DNA of 6,621 nt. It comes from an uncultured Bacilli bacterium. Its GTDB lineage: Bacteria; Bacillota_I; Bacilli_A; RF39; UBA660. The position numbers and the translations under genes are program-made. Positions 1-6,367 of this stretch are shown piece by piece. The stretch covers positions 1 to 6,621 of the forward strand of contig CALVXT010000072.1 in the NCBI GenBank assembly GCA_944371545.1, given 5' to 3'. Numbering within the stretch: the stretch's first letter is position 1; every line of letters starts with the position of its first letter. The notes below the pieces were generated by a model. It searched no databases, was not told where the DNA came from, and was given only the letters and a program-made list of their open reading frames with translations.

Positions 1-31
1 GGTGAAAGATTTGCCAAATACATTGAAATAT

Positions 32-59
32 AAAAAAGCTAATACAGCAAAGTGTATTA
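32..59 (-). terminator. Weak candidate intrinsic terminator (leftward)
   Basis: TAATACA (40-46) and TGTATTA (53-59) form a perfect 7-bp AT-rich hairpin with a 6-nt loop. Read on the minus strand it is followed by GC and six T (the A run at 32-37), the form of an intrinsic terminator. Read forward there is no good T tract. No minus-strand gene to its right needs it, so it may be a chance hairpin or a 3' element of a gene lying off the left edge. Confidence 0.22.
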
Positions 60-110
60 ACATTTGTTCTTTGAAAAATTTAATAATATTTAAAAATTTA
101 CACACTAGAC

Positions 111-140
111 TTGACAAGCCCAAAAAAAATGTTTTATATT
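111..140 (+). promoter_or_regulatory. Sigma-A-type promoter of the C39-like peptidase gene
   Basis: A perfect -35 hexamer TTGACA (111-116) is followed, after 17 bp, by TTATAT (134-139), or after 18 bp by TATATT (135-140). Predicted initiation is near 147, giving a short leader that already contains the Shine-Dalgarno sequence AAGGTGAT (150-157). It is the only promoter-like sequence between the left edge and the gene. Confidence 0.6.
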
Positions 141-160
141 AGTTATAAGAAGGTGATTTT

Positions 161-1120
161 TTGAAAAAAATGAAATTTTGGATTTTGATAAGTACCATTA
201 CAATTTTAGCTTTATTACTTGCTGGAACAAATTATTATTGGTACCGTGCTTTAAAACGAGAAGAAGAAACACTAAAAATTGCTTTAATTCCAACGCTTTC
301 CAATGATTATTTTACAAATCAGCTTGCTTTAACAAATCAAGCTAAAATAAAAGGAGATTATGAGTATAAAAAATGGCAGCAATATGCGACTTATAATGAT
401 CCTTGGTATCAAGAAACGATTGACACACTTTATCACATGGAACCGTTAGACATTCCTTTAATAAATCAAAATCCTGATTATCCAAATGGTTGTGAAGCAG
501 CTGCTGCTACGATGCTTTTAAATTACTTAGGTATTGATATAACCTTAGAAGATTTTATTAACAACTACTTACCTATGAGTGATGTGTATGAAAAAGATGG
601 TATAAGATACGGACCAAATCCAGCTGTTTCTTACGCAGGAAATCCTGCTGATACCTCTCGTGGCTGGGGCACATTTGAACCAGTCATAGCTAATGCAATT
701 ACAAGCATATTAAAAGAGCAGAAAAAAGAAAACCCAAAATTAGAATATAACATTTATGAAAATGCTGAGAAATACTCGCTTAAAATTGCCGCTAATCAAC
801 TAACCAATACGTTTACACCATTCTTAATTTGGACAACCATTGACTATACAGAAGCAAAAGATATTTATGAATGGTTTAGTTATGATAAGAAAAGCACTTA
901 TACATATCCCAAAAATAGTCATGTCGTTGTCATTACAGGAGTGGACGAAAACTACTATTATATTAATGATCCATTAAAAAATGAAAAAAATATTCCTATT
1001 GAAAAAGATTTATTAGAAACAAGTTTTGATTCTTTAGGAAGACAATTACTGCTTGTTGAAATCTATGAACTTCCCGAAGATTTTATAAATGAATCCAACT
1101 ATAATGAAACAAGCCAATAA
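161..1120 (+). CDS. Membrane-anchored C39-like cysteine peptidase (YvpB-like, C39_2 family)
   Basis: Predicted extracytoplasmic protein of 319 aa with a papain-like C39_2 fold; the substrate is not known. Residues 1-6 are basic and residues 7-23 form one hydrophobic helix, read as an uncleaved N-terminal anchor. The catalytic core begins at IPLINQ (98-103). NGCEAA carries the presumed nucleophile Cys111, GNPAD (160-164 region) is the family's conserved loop, NSHVVVITG holds His254, and YINDP holds Asp270, completing the expected Cys/His/Asp set. The start is TTG at 161, chosen because AAGGTGAT ends 3-4 nt upstream; the next candidate, ATG at 170, is too far from it. The gene has its own promoter, is monocistronic, and ends at a terminator shared with the convergent operon. 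Unlike bacteriocin-exporter C39 domains it is not fused to an ABC transporter, so a processing role for a peptide is not supported here. Family assignment is confident; function is not. Confidence 0.85.
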   Translation: MKKMKFWILISTITILALLLAGTNYYWYRALKREEETLKIALIPTLSNDYFTNQLALTNQAKIKGDYEYKKWQQYATYNDPWYQETIDTLYHMEPLDIPLINQNPDYPNGCEAAAATMLLNYLGIDITLEDFINNYLPMSDVYEKDGIRYGPNPAVSYAGNPADTSRGWGTFEPVIANAITSILKEQKKENPKLEYNIYENAEKYSLKIAANQLTNTFTPFLIWTTIDYTEAKDIYEWFSYDKKSTYTYPKNSHVVVITGVDENYYYINDPLKNEKNIPIEKDLLETSFDSLGRQLLLVEIYELPEDFINESNYNETSQ

Positions 1121-1152
1121 AAAAGCCAGAAATTTTTCTGGCCTTTTATTTT
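1119..1152. terminator. Bidirectional intrinsic terminator between convergent genes
   Basis: GCCAGAA (1125-1131) pairs with TTCTGGC (1136-1142) around a 4-nt loop. Six A precede it (1119-1124) and TTTTATTTT follows it, so it has a U tract in both directions. It serves the peptidase gene on the plus strand and the five-gene operon on the minus strand. It overlaps the last codons of the membrane protein gene, whose stop lies at 1146-1148. Confidence 0.85.
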
Positions 1153-1586
1153 CTTTTGGTATATTTTACATCGCTTAAATATTTATTTAAAGCAACTAAC
1201 GCAAGTAAGGTAGAAACTAGAACACCTAATGTTGCTTGGTAAGCAATTGTTACCCCTAATGAAATATCACATGTACTAATTTGAATGACATTTTCTATTA
1301 AACCAAATACTATTAAGAAGCCTAAAATACCAGCCCCTATAGCAAATGGAATGGCTCTTAAAAAAGCCGAACCAACACTTAAATTTCTATTAACCGCTTT
1401 AGAACCTGTTTTTAAAACAATAACGGTATTTAAAAGAGTTGGAATTAAACAGCACATTGCTCCACCAATATAGTTTGGAATGGCATCTTCCGTATTTACC
1501 CCAACTAAAGCTGTTAGAATACTACCTAAAATAAACCCAACAACAATACCTGGAATTAATAATTTGAATTTTTCTTTTCCTTTCAT
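1146..1586 (-). CDS. Four-helix integral membrane protein of unknown function
   Basis: I do not recognise this 146-aa protein. It has four hydrophobic segments at about residues 9-30, 38-58, 74-98 and 111-134, rich in Gly and Ala, and a positively charged N-terminus (KGKEKFK) and C-terminus (KYTKRK), which by the positive-inside rule puts both ends in the cytoplasm. Cys45-Cys46 lie in the second helix and Cys106 in the third loop. It is the last gene of the operon, 8 bp after the butyrate kinase; its AGGAG Shine-Dalgarno uses the kinase stop codon (TAGGAG), so translation is probably coupled. Position after an acyl-phosphate kinase makes a small carboxylate exporter or channel an attractive idea, but nothing in the sequence itself shows transport. 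It might equally be a TIGR04086-like membrane protein with no link to the metabolism. Coding is well supported by the RBS, hydrophobic pattern and context. Confidence 0.8.
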   Translation of the reverse strand: MKGKEKFKLLIPGIVVGFILGSILTALVGVNTEDAIPNYIGGAMCCLIPTLLNTVIVLKTGSKAVNRNLSVGSAFLRAIPFAIGAGILGFLIVFGLIENVIQISTCDISLGVTIAYQATLGVLVSTLLALVALNKYLSDVKYTKRK

Positions 1587-1594
1587 AAACTCTC

Positions 1595-2698
1595 CTACAA
1601 TTCTTTAAAAACTGGTTTACCTGTATAAACAACCGTTTTTTCTTCACCTTTCATTACCCTTAAAGCTCCAGCTGCTAAGGCTTCTAATTCAAACTCACCT
1701 GGCATTACTACAACAGGCGCTAACTTAGAAATATATTTTTTTATTTTACGATCAACATAAGAATCGTTTGAAATTCCACCTGTTAAAATAATGGCACTGC
1801 AATTGCATTTTAAAGCCACATACATTGCGCCTACTTGTTTAGCAATTTGATAAACCATTGCATCTACAATTGTTTGAGCTTTTTGATCACCTTTTTTGAC
1901 ACGAGCTAAAATTTCTCTAATATCATTTGTCCCAAGCCAAGCCATCAAGCCGCCATTTTTACCAATTAAGCCATATATTTCTTTTTCGGTATACTTATTG
2001 CTAAAACAAAGTTTAGCTAAGGCTTTGGCTGGAACAAAGCCACTTCTTGTTGGAGCCATTGGACCATCACCATTTACAATATCATTTGAGTCAATCATTT
2101 TGCCATGATTATGAGCTGTAATTGAAATACCGCCTCCTAAATGACAAATAATTAAATTCAAGTCTTTGTATTTTTTTCCGATTTTTTTAGCATAACGAAT
2201 TCCAATTTCTTTTTGATTTAAAGCATGAATTCGGCTTTCACGGTAAATTTCTGGAATACCAGTAATTCTCGCTTCCGTGATAAATTCATCAACATCTGGC
2301 GGATTAACACAAAAAGAAGGTTTATCATATTTTTGACCAAGTTCATAGGCGATTGTAATTCCCAAGGCTGATGGATGTTTTACGGTATACATCATTTTGG
2401 CATGTTTATACATAATCGGGTTTATTTGATAAGTTCCCCCAACGCATGAAACAAGGCCACCACCACGACCAGCAAAAGCATCGATAGATTCCATAGAAAT
2501 TTTCTTAGCTTGTAAAACTTTAATAATAACCTCTTCCCTGAAATCTTTTTGATCAGCAATTTCTTTAAATGGAGCTAGTTCTTCAACACTGTGCGAGATA
2601 CTCTCCCGTAAAATACATTTTCCGTTATCAAAAACTCCTATTTTAGTACTAGTTGAACCAGGGTTTATAGAAAGAATTCTAATGACATCTTTTTTCAT
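1595..2698 (-). CDS. buk: Butyrate kinase (ASKHA acyl kinase)
   Basis: Cytoplasmic enzyme expected to convert butyryl-phosphate (or branched short acyl-phosphate) plus ADP to the carboxylate plus ATP, the energy-yielding last step of acid fermentation, or the reverse for activation. All acetate/sugar kinase superfamily motifs are in order: the N-terminal phosphate loop INPGSTSTK (11-19), GRGGGL (77-82), CHLGGG (185-190) followed by the DSND strand, DGPMAPTRSG (211-220), and the adenosine-binding TGGIS (306-310). The LSINPGSTSTK form, VGGTY, and the GDGPMAPTRSG sequence are those of the Buk clade rather than AckA. Its length of 367 aa is close to the family norm of about 355. The ATG overlaps the stop of the upstream phosphotransacylase by 4 bp (ATGA), with GGAG about 10 nt ahead. 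Butyrate is the default substrate; isobutyrate, isovalerate or propionate cannot be excluded from sequence. Confidence 0.93.
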   Translation of the reverse strand: MKKDVIRILSINPGSTSTKIGVFDNGKCILRESISHSVEELAPFKEIADQKDFREEVIIKVLQAKKISMESIDAFAGRGGGLVSCVGGTYQINPIMYKHAKMMYTVKHPSALGITIAYELGQKYDKPSFCVNPPDVDEFITEARITGIPEIYRESRIHALNQKEIGIRYAKKIGKKYKDLNLIICHLGGGISITAHNHGKMIDSNDIVNGDGPMAPTRSGFVPAKALAKLCFSNKYTEKEIYGLIGKNGGLMAWLGTNDIREILARVKKGDQKAQTIVDAMVYQIAKQVGAMYVALKCNCSAIILTGGISNDSYVDRKIKKYISKLAPVVVMPGEFELEALAAGALRVMKGEEKTVVYTGKPVFKEL

Positions 2699-3702
2699 TT
2701 TTGTTTTTCTCCAGCCCGAACTACCGAAAAGACAATATTTCCGACTAATTCATCTACTGGAGCTCCTCTTGAGCAATCACTACAAATTTTTCTAAAACCT
2801 TGGAGTAAAGGTCCGTAAGCACTTGAATGACCAAATTGTTGAACTAATTTAACTCCAATATTCCCCGCATTCAAATCAGGGAAAATTAAAATATTGGCCT
2901 TTCCAGCTACTTCACTTTCTCTTTTAACTTTTTTAGCAGCAACTTCAGGAACGATTGCAGTATCTAATTGAAATTCACCATCAATTTTTAAATCAGGTCT
3001 TTTTTCTTTAGCAATTTTTACCGCACTGACAACTTTATCAATTAACTCACCTTGACCAGAGCCAAGAGTTGAATAAGATAGTAGTGCACATCTTGGTTCC
3101 CATCCAGTAACGGCCTGAATCGTATCACACGTCGCAATAGCAATTGAGGCAAGTTCCGAAGCACTTGGATTTGTGCATACCGCACAGTCAGCTAAAGCGA
3201 TTAAATTACCACCATCACTAAATGTATAATCAGGTAACTGAGCAATTCCAACTGAGGAAATTGTGTCTAAATTATTTTCCAATCCAACAATCGTTTGAGC
3301 AGCATAGACAAAATCACCAGAAGTACTATTAATACCAGCAAACGTTACTTCTACTTCATCTACAGCTTCCATAACTAAAGCGTAATATAATGGATCATTC
3401 ATTCTGCGGCGCAATGATTTTTCTCCATAGATAATATTTGAAAGTTTTAAGTATTTAGTAAGGATTTTGTTAGTATAGGCTTCATCTGTGATGTCAATAA
3501 ATTCCCATTTGGAATAGTCATAGTTATTTTCTTCACAAATTTTTTTTACTTCATCTATGTGTCCAACAATATATACACTACAATATCCTTCATCACTAGC
3601 AATAGATATCGCATTTAACATTTTAACATCGTTAGCTTCAGGAAAAGCAACCCGAACAGGATTACTTTTCGCTTTAGCTTTAACACTATCCATTAAATTC
3701 AT
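2695..3702 (-). CDS. pta: Phosphate acyltransferase, Pta clade (phosphotransacetylase/phosphotransbutyrylase superfamily)
   Basis: Transfers an acyl group from a thioester (normally acyl-CoA) to phosphate, giving the acyl-phosphate used by the adjacent kinase. The 335-aa length and the C-terminal half are typical of Pta rather than the shorter Ptb: VAFPEAND (18-25), LSYSTLGSG (208-216), RPDLKIDGEFQLD (235-247), AGKANILIFPDLNAGNIG (266-283), YGPLLQG (296-302) and SRGAPVDELV (311-320). The middle is less orthodox. The segment after FAGINST (121-127) shows SGDFVYAAQ where Pta and Ptb proteins usually have an Arg (Arg133 of the M. thermophila enzyme), and my by-eye alignment puts Glu318 opposite the catalytic-region Asp316. 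Arg312 is kept. The gene lies 11 bp after the hydrolase gene, with AAGGAGG overlapping that gene's TAA. ATG at 3702 is preferred; Met4 is an alternative. The acyl chain used is unknown; the Buk partner points to C3-C5. Confidence 0.85.
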   Translation of the reverse strand: MNLMDSVKAKAKSNPVRVAFPEANDVKMLNAISIASDEGYCSVYIVGHIDEVKKICEENNYDYSKWEFIDITDEAYTNKILTKYLKLSNIIYGEKSLRRRMNDPLYYALVMEAVDEVEVTFAGINSTSGDFVYAAQTIVGLENNLDTISSVGIAQLPDYTFSDGGNLIALADCAVCTNPSASELASIAIATCDTIQAVTGWEPRCALLSYSTLGSGQGELIDKVVSAVKIAKEKRPDLKIDGEFQLDTAIVPEVAAKKVKRESEVAGKANILIFPDLNAGNIGVKLVQQFGHSSAYGPLLQGFRKICSDCSRGAPVDELVGNIVFSVVRAGEKQK

Positions 3703-3713
3703 AAAAACCCTCC

Positions 3714-5513
3714 TTAGCGATAAATATAGTCACCATCTTCATAACGAGGAGGAATGACTGGAATAAGTAAATAAGAATCATATTTACCACCCGTATGAAT
3801 AACATGTTTTCCTTTATTATCTGGAAGCCATGCTAGAGGTTCAAACCAAGGGTCACGAATATAACGACCAGCAATTTGAATCCGTAATTTCTGACCTTTA
3901 TGCCAAATACGAGAAATTGGCCAAATTTCAATATCAACTGGAACAATTTCACCTGGTTTTAATTTTTCAACGCGATCATGAGTGTGTACTGGTTGATATT
4001 CAGTTGATAATTCTTCATCAAGATGGCGAGCAGAAACCCGCATTTTACCCCATGAGCCAGGGTGTTTTTCGGTTCCAAAAATTGTAATTGGAAGTTCTTC
4101 ACCTTTCGTTGAAGTTTTTTTGATATTAACAAATAAATCCATGTCATCATGACCTTCTGCTTCAACCCATAAGCGAAGTTTCATATAACCAGTAAGTTCA
4201 GTATCTTTTCTAAAGGTATATTCAAAGTTTGTTTCCCCTTTGATAGGATCATAGCTAACTTTAGCCGCTTCTTTTACTGGAGCATCACCAATTTTACCAT
4301 TTTTGGCATTTAAGTAAATTTTCTTATATTCTGTTCTAGCTAAAGGCCATTCATTTTCAGGACGATCAGTTTGATAAGGATATTCAAAAGCATCCATAAC
4401 TTCAATCCGAATTTTTGGCGTTAATTCCCAACCATTATAAATATTTTTTAAATAACGGTCAAAAAAACGTTTTAAATCAGCTAAACCTTTTGGTGAATAT
4501 GTATCAGGCCATTCAAAAACTTGGTGTGAACGCATCCATTTTTTATGGGTTCTAATTTTGTTAAATCCTTCCCAACTTCCTCTTAAATGGAAATGATTCC
4601 AGTTACATGTTACATAAGTTGGAATAGTAATTTTTTCATAATGAGGGATTTTATCTTGCCAATATGGACTTGTAACAAATGGTTCTTTTTGACACATTTT
4701 AGCCATATTATCAATATAACCTTTTCCCATTGTACCATAAACGATAGAGGCACCAAATAAGCCTGGAATACCACCTTCCATTAAGGATTCACGGTACATA
4801 TCGCCAGTTGCTTCCCAAGGCGCTATACAAGTTAAATGTGGAGGTTGTTCAGCCGCAACACGCCACTGACTCATAGCAACACCAGAGTTACCAAACATCG
4901 CAATTTTTCCTGTACACCAAGGTTGTGTAGCAGCCCATTCAATAAAGTCATAACCGTCTCTTCCGTCTTGTGTACCAAACGTTTGGAAATCTCCTTCGGA
5001 ATTACCAATACCTCTTGGGTCTACGTTAGCTACAGCATACCCTTCATAGCACCAATAAAGTGGGTCTGAAGATTCAAATTTACATACGTCAGAAACCGTT
5101 CCTTTAGGACATCCCATTGGTCTCATTCTTTGAATAGGTTGATCCCAAGGACGTTTACCAAAGAATGACCAAGAAATAATTAATGGTACAGGTTCATCTA
5201 ATGCAGTTTTTGGAATATAAATATCCGCATAAATTGTTATGCCATCACGCATTTTGATAGCTTGGTCTTGCATACACAAAACCTTTCCTTCTTCATCAAT
5301 TGGATATGTTTCTTGACGAATTGGACTTTCTACACAATAGTTCATTGCTTCTTCACGCGGAACTTTAGCAAATTCTTCGGCTGGAATAGGTTCAGCCATT
5401 TTAGTGAAAATAACATCACAACTAGAGCCGTCAAGATAAGTTACTTTCACGATTTTTTCGTCACGTTTTGGTTCTTCGGTGACAAAAGTCATTTCTTCCT
5501 TTTCTTCTTTCAT
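3714..5513 (-). CDS. CocE/NonD-family alpha/beta hydrolase with X-Pro dipeptidyl-peptidase-type C-terminal domain
   Basis: Cytoplasmic serine hydrolase of 599 aa without a signal peptide, acting on an unknown ester, amide or thioester. Residues 1-80 are a charged N-terminal extension. The S15-type catalytic domain starts at KMRDGITIYADIYIP (87-101) and includes GYAVANVDPRGIGNSEGDF (158-176), with the nucleophile elbow FGNSGVAM giving Ser210. Residues about 395-590 form the beta-sandwich PepX_C-like domain (MKLRLWVEAEGHDDMDL, KGQKLRIQIAGRYI). Where CocE has its catalytic Asp (GWYD-type motif), this protein has NWNHFHLRGS (304-313), and the usual His motif is replaced by SHQVFEWPD (329-337). 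That arrangement fits a distinct CocE-like subgroup with an EWPD motif, so the triad may be rearranged. The gene starts at ATG 5513 behind GAGAGG; Met8 is a second possible start, itself preceded by AAGGAAG. It sits 19 bp after the ACP gene. Cocaine esterase or X-Pro peptidase activity should not be assumed. Confidence 0.87.
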   Translation of the reverse strand: MKEEKEEMTFVTEEPKRDEKIVKVTYLDGSSCDVIFTKMAEPIPAEEFAKVPREEAMNYCVESPIRQETYPIDEEGKVLCMQDQAIKMRDGITIYADIYIPKTALDEPVPLIISWSFFGKRPWDQPIQRMRPMGCPKGTVSDVCKFESSDPLYWCYEGYAVANVDPRGIGNSEGDFQTFGTQDGRDGYDFIEWAATQPWCTGKIAMFGNSGVAMSQWRVAAEQPPHLTCIAPWEATGDMYRESLMEGGIPGLFGASIVYGTMGKGYIDNMAKMCQKEPFVTSPYWQDKIPHYEKITIPTYVTCNWNHFHLRGSWEGFNKIRTHKKWMRSHQVFEWPDTYSPKGLADLKRFFDRYLKNIYNGWELTPKIRIEVMDAFEYPYQTDRPENEWPLARTEYKKIYLNAKNGKIGDAPVKEAAKVSYDPIKGETNFEYTFRKDTELTGYMKLRLWVEAEGHDDMDLFVNIKKTSTKGEELPITIFGTEKHPGSWGKMRVSARHLDEELSTEYQPVHTHDRVEKLKPGEIVPVDIEIWPISRIWHKGQKLRIQIAGRYIRDPWFEPLAWLPDNKGKHVIHTGGKYDSYLLIPVIPPRYEDGDYIYR

Positions 5514-5532
5514 TTTTTACCTCTCTATTCTT

Positions 5533-5769
5533 TTATTCTATACTTTTGTCTAAAATTTCTGCAGCATCCTCAATTGTTTTTGCATGCATGAAATCAGTGT
5601 ATTTTACATACGTATCATACTCATCTTCAAAAGAAGCAATTATGCCAGCCATTTCTAAAGATTTTAAGCCCAAATTTGCAACAAGGGTATCTTTTGATAA
5701 TTCGCTTGGATTTTTCTTTAATGCTGCTGCTGTTCTTTCAATAAGTTTTTGCAAAATTTCTTCCTTCAT
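5533..5769 (-). CDS. Acyl carrier protein with KSL attachment motif
   Basis: Small acidic four-helix carrier protein (78 aa) that would hold an acyl group as a thioester on 4'-phosphopantetheine. The attachment site is Ser37 in LGLKSLEMAGII (33-44), followed by the typical helix FEDEYD (47-52) and the C-terminal TIEDAAEIL (65-73). Housekeeping ACPs have DSL here; this one has Lys36 in place of the Asp. It is the first gene of the operon, 19 bp before the hydrolase, and divergent from acpS, the enzyme that would modify it. AAAGGAG (5781-5775) stands 5 nt before the ATG. There are no fatty-acid synthesis genes (fabD, fabF, fabG) beside it, so a specialised carrier for the downstream hydrolase and acyltransferase is plausible, but it may also be the cell's only ACP. 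The PP-binding family assignment is firm. Confidence 0.88.
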   Translation of the reverse strand: MKEEILQKLIERTAAALKKNPSELSKDTLVANLGLKSLEMAGIIASFEDEYDTYVKYTDFMHAKTIEDAAEILDKSIE

Positions 5770-5818
5770 TTCTACTCCTTTCTTCCAAAATATGGTATAT
5801 TTTATTTAGGTGATTCTA
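5770..5818. promoter_or_regulatory. Divergent acp/acpS control region with 17-bp inverted repeat
   Basis: The 49-bp gap holds the Shine-Dalgarno sequences of both genes and, between them, AAAATAT-GGT-ATATTTT (5787-5803), a perfect 7-bp inverted repeat around 3 bp. Read forward it includes TGGTATATT, an extended -10 element (TGn plus TATATT at 5796-5801) for acpS; read in reverse it offers TAAAAT (5804-5799) for the operon. No good -35 hexamer is visible for either side. The repeat could be an operator or just overlapping -10 elements. It does not resemble the FapR site. Confidence 0.35.
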
Positions 5819-6157
5819 ATGAATTTTGAAATTGGTACAGATATTTTAAATATTAAAAGACTTGAAAATATATTAAAAAAATACCCTCATTTTATTAATA
5901 AGTATTACACAAAAGAGGAAATCAAAATTGCTTCAAGCCTTAAAAATCCCCTATCTTTTTATGCGACTCGCTTCGCAGCCAAAGAAGCTATTTTTAAAGC
6001 CTTAAAAGGGAAATTTGATTTTAGTGAAATAGAAATACTTAAAAATATGGATGGTAGTCCTAATCCCAAAATCCTTAATCACAATGATATTAAAATAAAG
6101 TTGTCATTATCTTATGAAGAAGACTATGCCATTGCTTATTGCTTCGTCCTATTTTAA
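5819..6157 (+). CDS. acpS: Holo-[acyl-carrier-protein] synthase (AcpS)
   Basis: Transfers 4'-phosphopantetheine from CoA to the serine of an acyl carrier protein, in the cytoplasm as a trimer. The 112-aa protein carries the group I phosphopantetheinyl transferase motifs: EIGTDIL with the Mg-binding Asp8, YTKEEI (30-35), RFAAKEAIFKAL (51-62) with the second metal ligand Glu56 and adjacent Lys, and the C-terminal strand LSLSYEEDYAIAYC (95-108), where the common SHE is SYE. ATG 5819 is preferred because AGGTGA (5808-5813) lies 5 nt before it. The in-frame GTG at 5810 (3 residues longer) sits inside that Shine-Dalgarno and is unlikely. It is divergent from an ACP gene about 50 bp away, its obvious substrate. 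The usual neighbours of acpS in Bacillota (alr, nnrD) are not in view. Confidence 0.92.
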   Translation: MNFEIGTDILNIKRLENILKKYPHFINKYYTKEEIKIASSLKNPLSFYATRFAAKEAIFKALKGKFDFSEIEILKNMDGSPNPKILNHNDIKIKLSLSYEEDYAIAYCFVLF

Positions 6158-6193
6158 TACCCTACATTCATTTTAACATAATCTATATATTTA

Positions 6194-6216
6194 AGTAAAT
6201 ATTTTTACTGCTTTTT
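6194..6216 (+). terminator. Probable intrinsic terminator of acpS
   Basis: AGTAAA (6194-6199) and TTTACT (6204-6209) form a 6-bp AT-rich stem around a TATT loop, followed by GC and five T (6212-6216). It lies 36 bp after the acpS stop and just before the terminator of the convergent RNA gene. The stem is weak, so termination may be partial. Confidence 0.45.
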
Positions 6217-6221
6217 CACGC

Positions 6222-6250
6222 AAAAAAAGTAGCATTGACAAGATGCTACT
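6222..6250 (-). terminator. Strong intrinsic terminator of the minus-strand RNA
   Basis: AGTAGCAT (6228-6235) and ATGCTACT (6243-6250) form a perfect 8-bp stem with a 7-nt loop. On the minus strand it is followed directly by a run of seven T (A run at 6222-6228 on the plus strand, its last base also in the stem). There is no T tract on the plus-strand side, so the direction is clear: it ends a leftward transcript. Confidence 0.85.
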
Positions 6251-6367
6251 CTAGTTTCGAATCATCACCCACTTTAGTCGAAGCAGTGATGCTTACCTGA
6301 AGTTTTCTTTCTTCATACGATCGTACACTTAATAGCGATAAGACCTCGAAAGGCATTCACAAAAAGT

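Noticed and set aside
1..33. Ten sense codons then TAA in frame 1 (ending FAKYIEI), possibly the tail of an upstream plus-strand gene.
   Set aside because: Too short to judge; the second frame is open to 142 as well, and only the sequence to the left would settle it.
64..77. TTGTTCTTTGAAAA resembles the motif found in Firmicutes rRNA leaders and 16S-23S spacers.
   Set aside because: No rRNA or tRNA sequence flanks it and the match is short; most likely chance.
2..142. Open frame from GTG at 2 to TAG at 142.
   Set aside because: Lys/Asn/Leu-rich composition typical of translated AT-rich non-coding DNA, no Shine-Dalgarno in view, and it runs through a good promoter.
161..1120. Bacteriocin-processing C39 exporter peptidase.
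   Set aside because: No ABC transporter domain and no double-glycine precursor peptide nearby; the motif layout is that of the YvpB-like C39_2 group.
1285..1473. Plus-strand open frame of 62 codons.
   Set aside because: Antisense to the membrane protein gene, without Shine-Dalgarno; other plus-strand frames at 1896-2108, 3557-3757, 3830-4087, 4836-5069, 5262-5591 and 5546-5809 and the minus frame at 3959-4165 are likewise shadows of the real genes.
3714..5513. Naming the hydrolase X-Pro dipeptidyl-peptidase or cocaine esterase.
   Set aside because: Only the overall family architecture matches; the Asp and His motifs differ and the operon context points elsewhere.
6235..6240. TTGACA, a perfect -35 hexamer on the plus strand opposite the RNA gene, considered as an antisense promoter.
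   Set aside because: It lies in the loop of the terminator hairpin and no -10 sequence follows at 16-19 bp.
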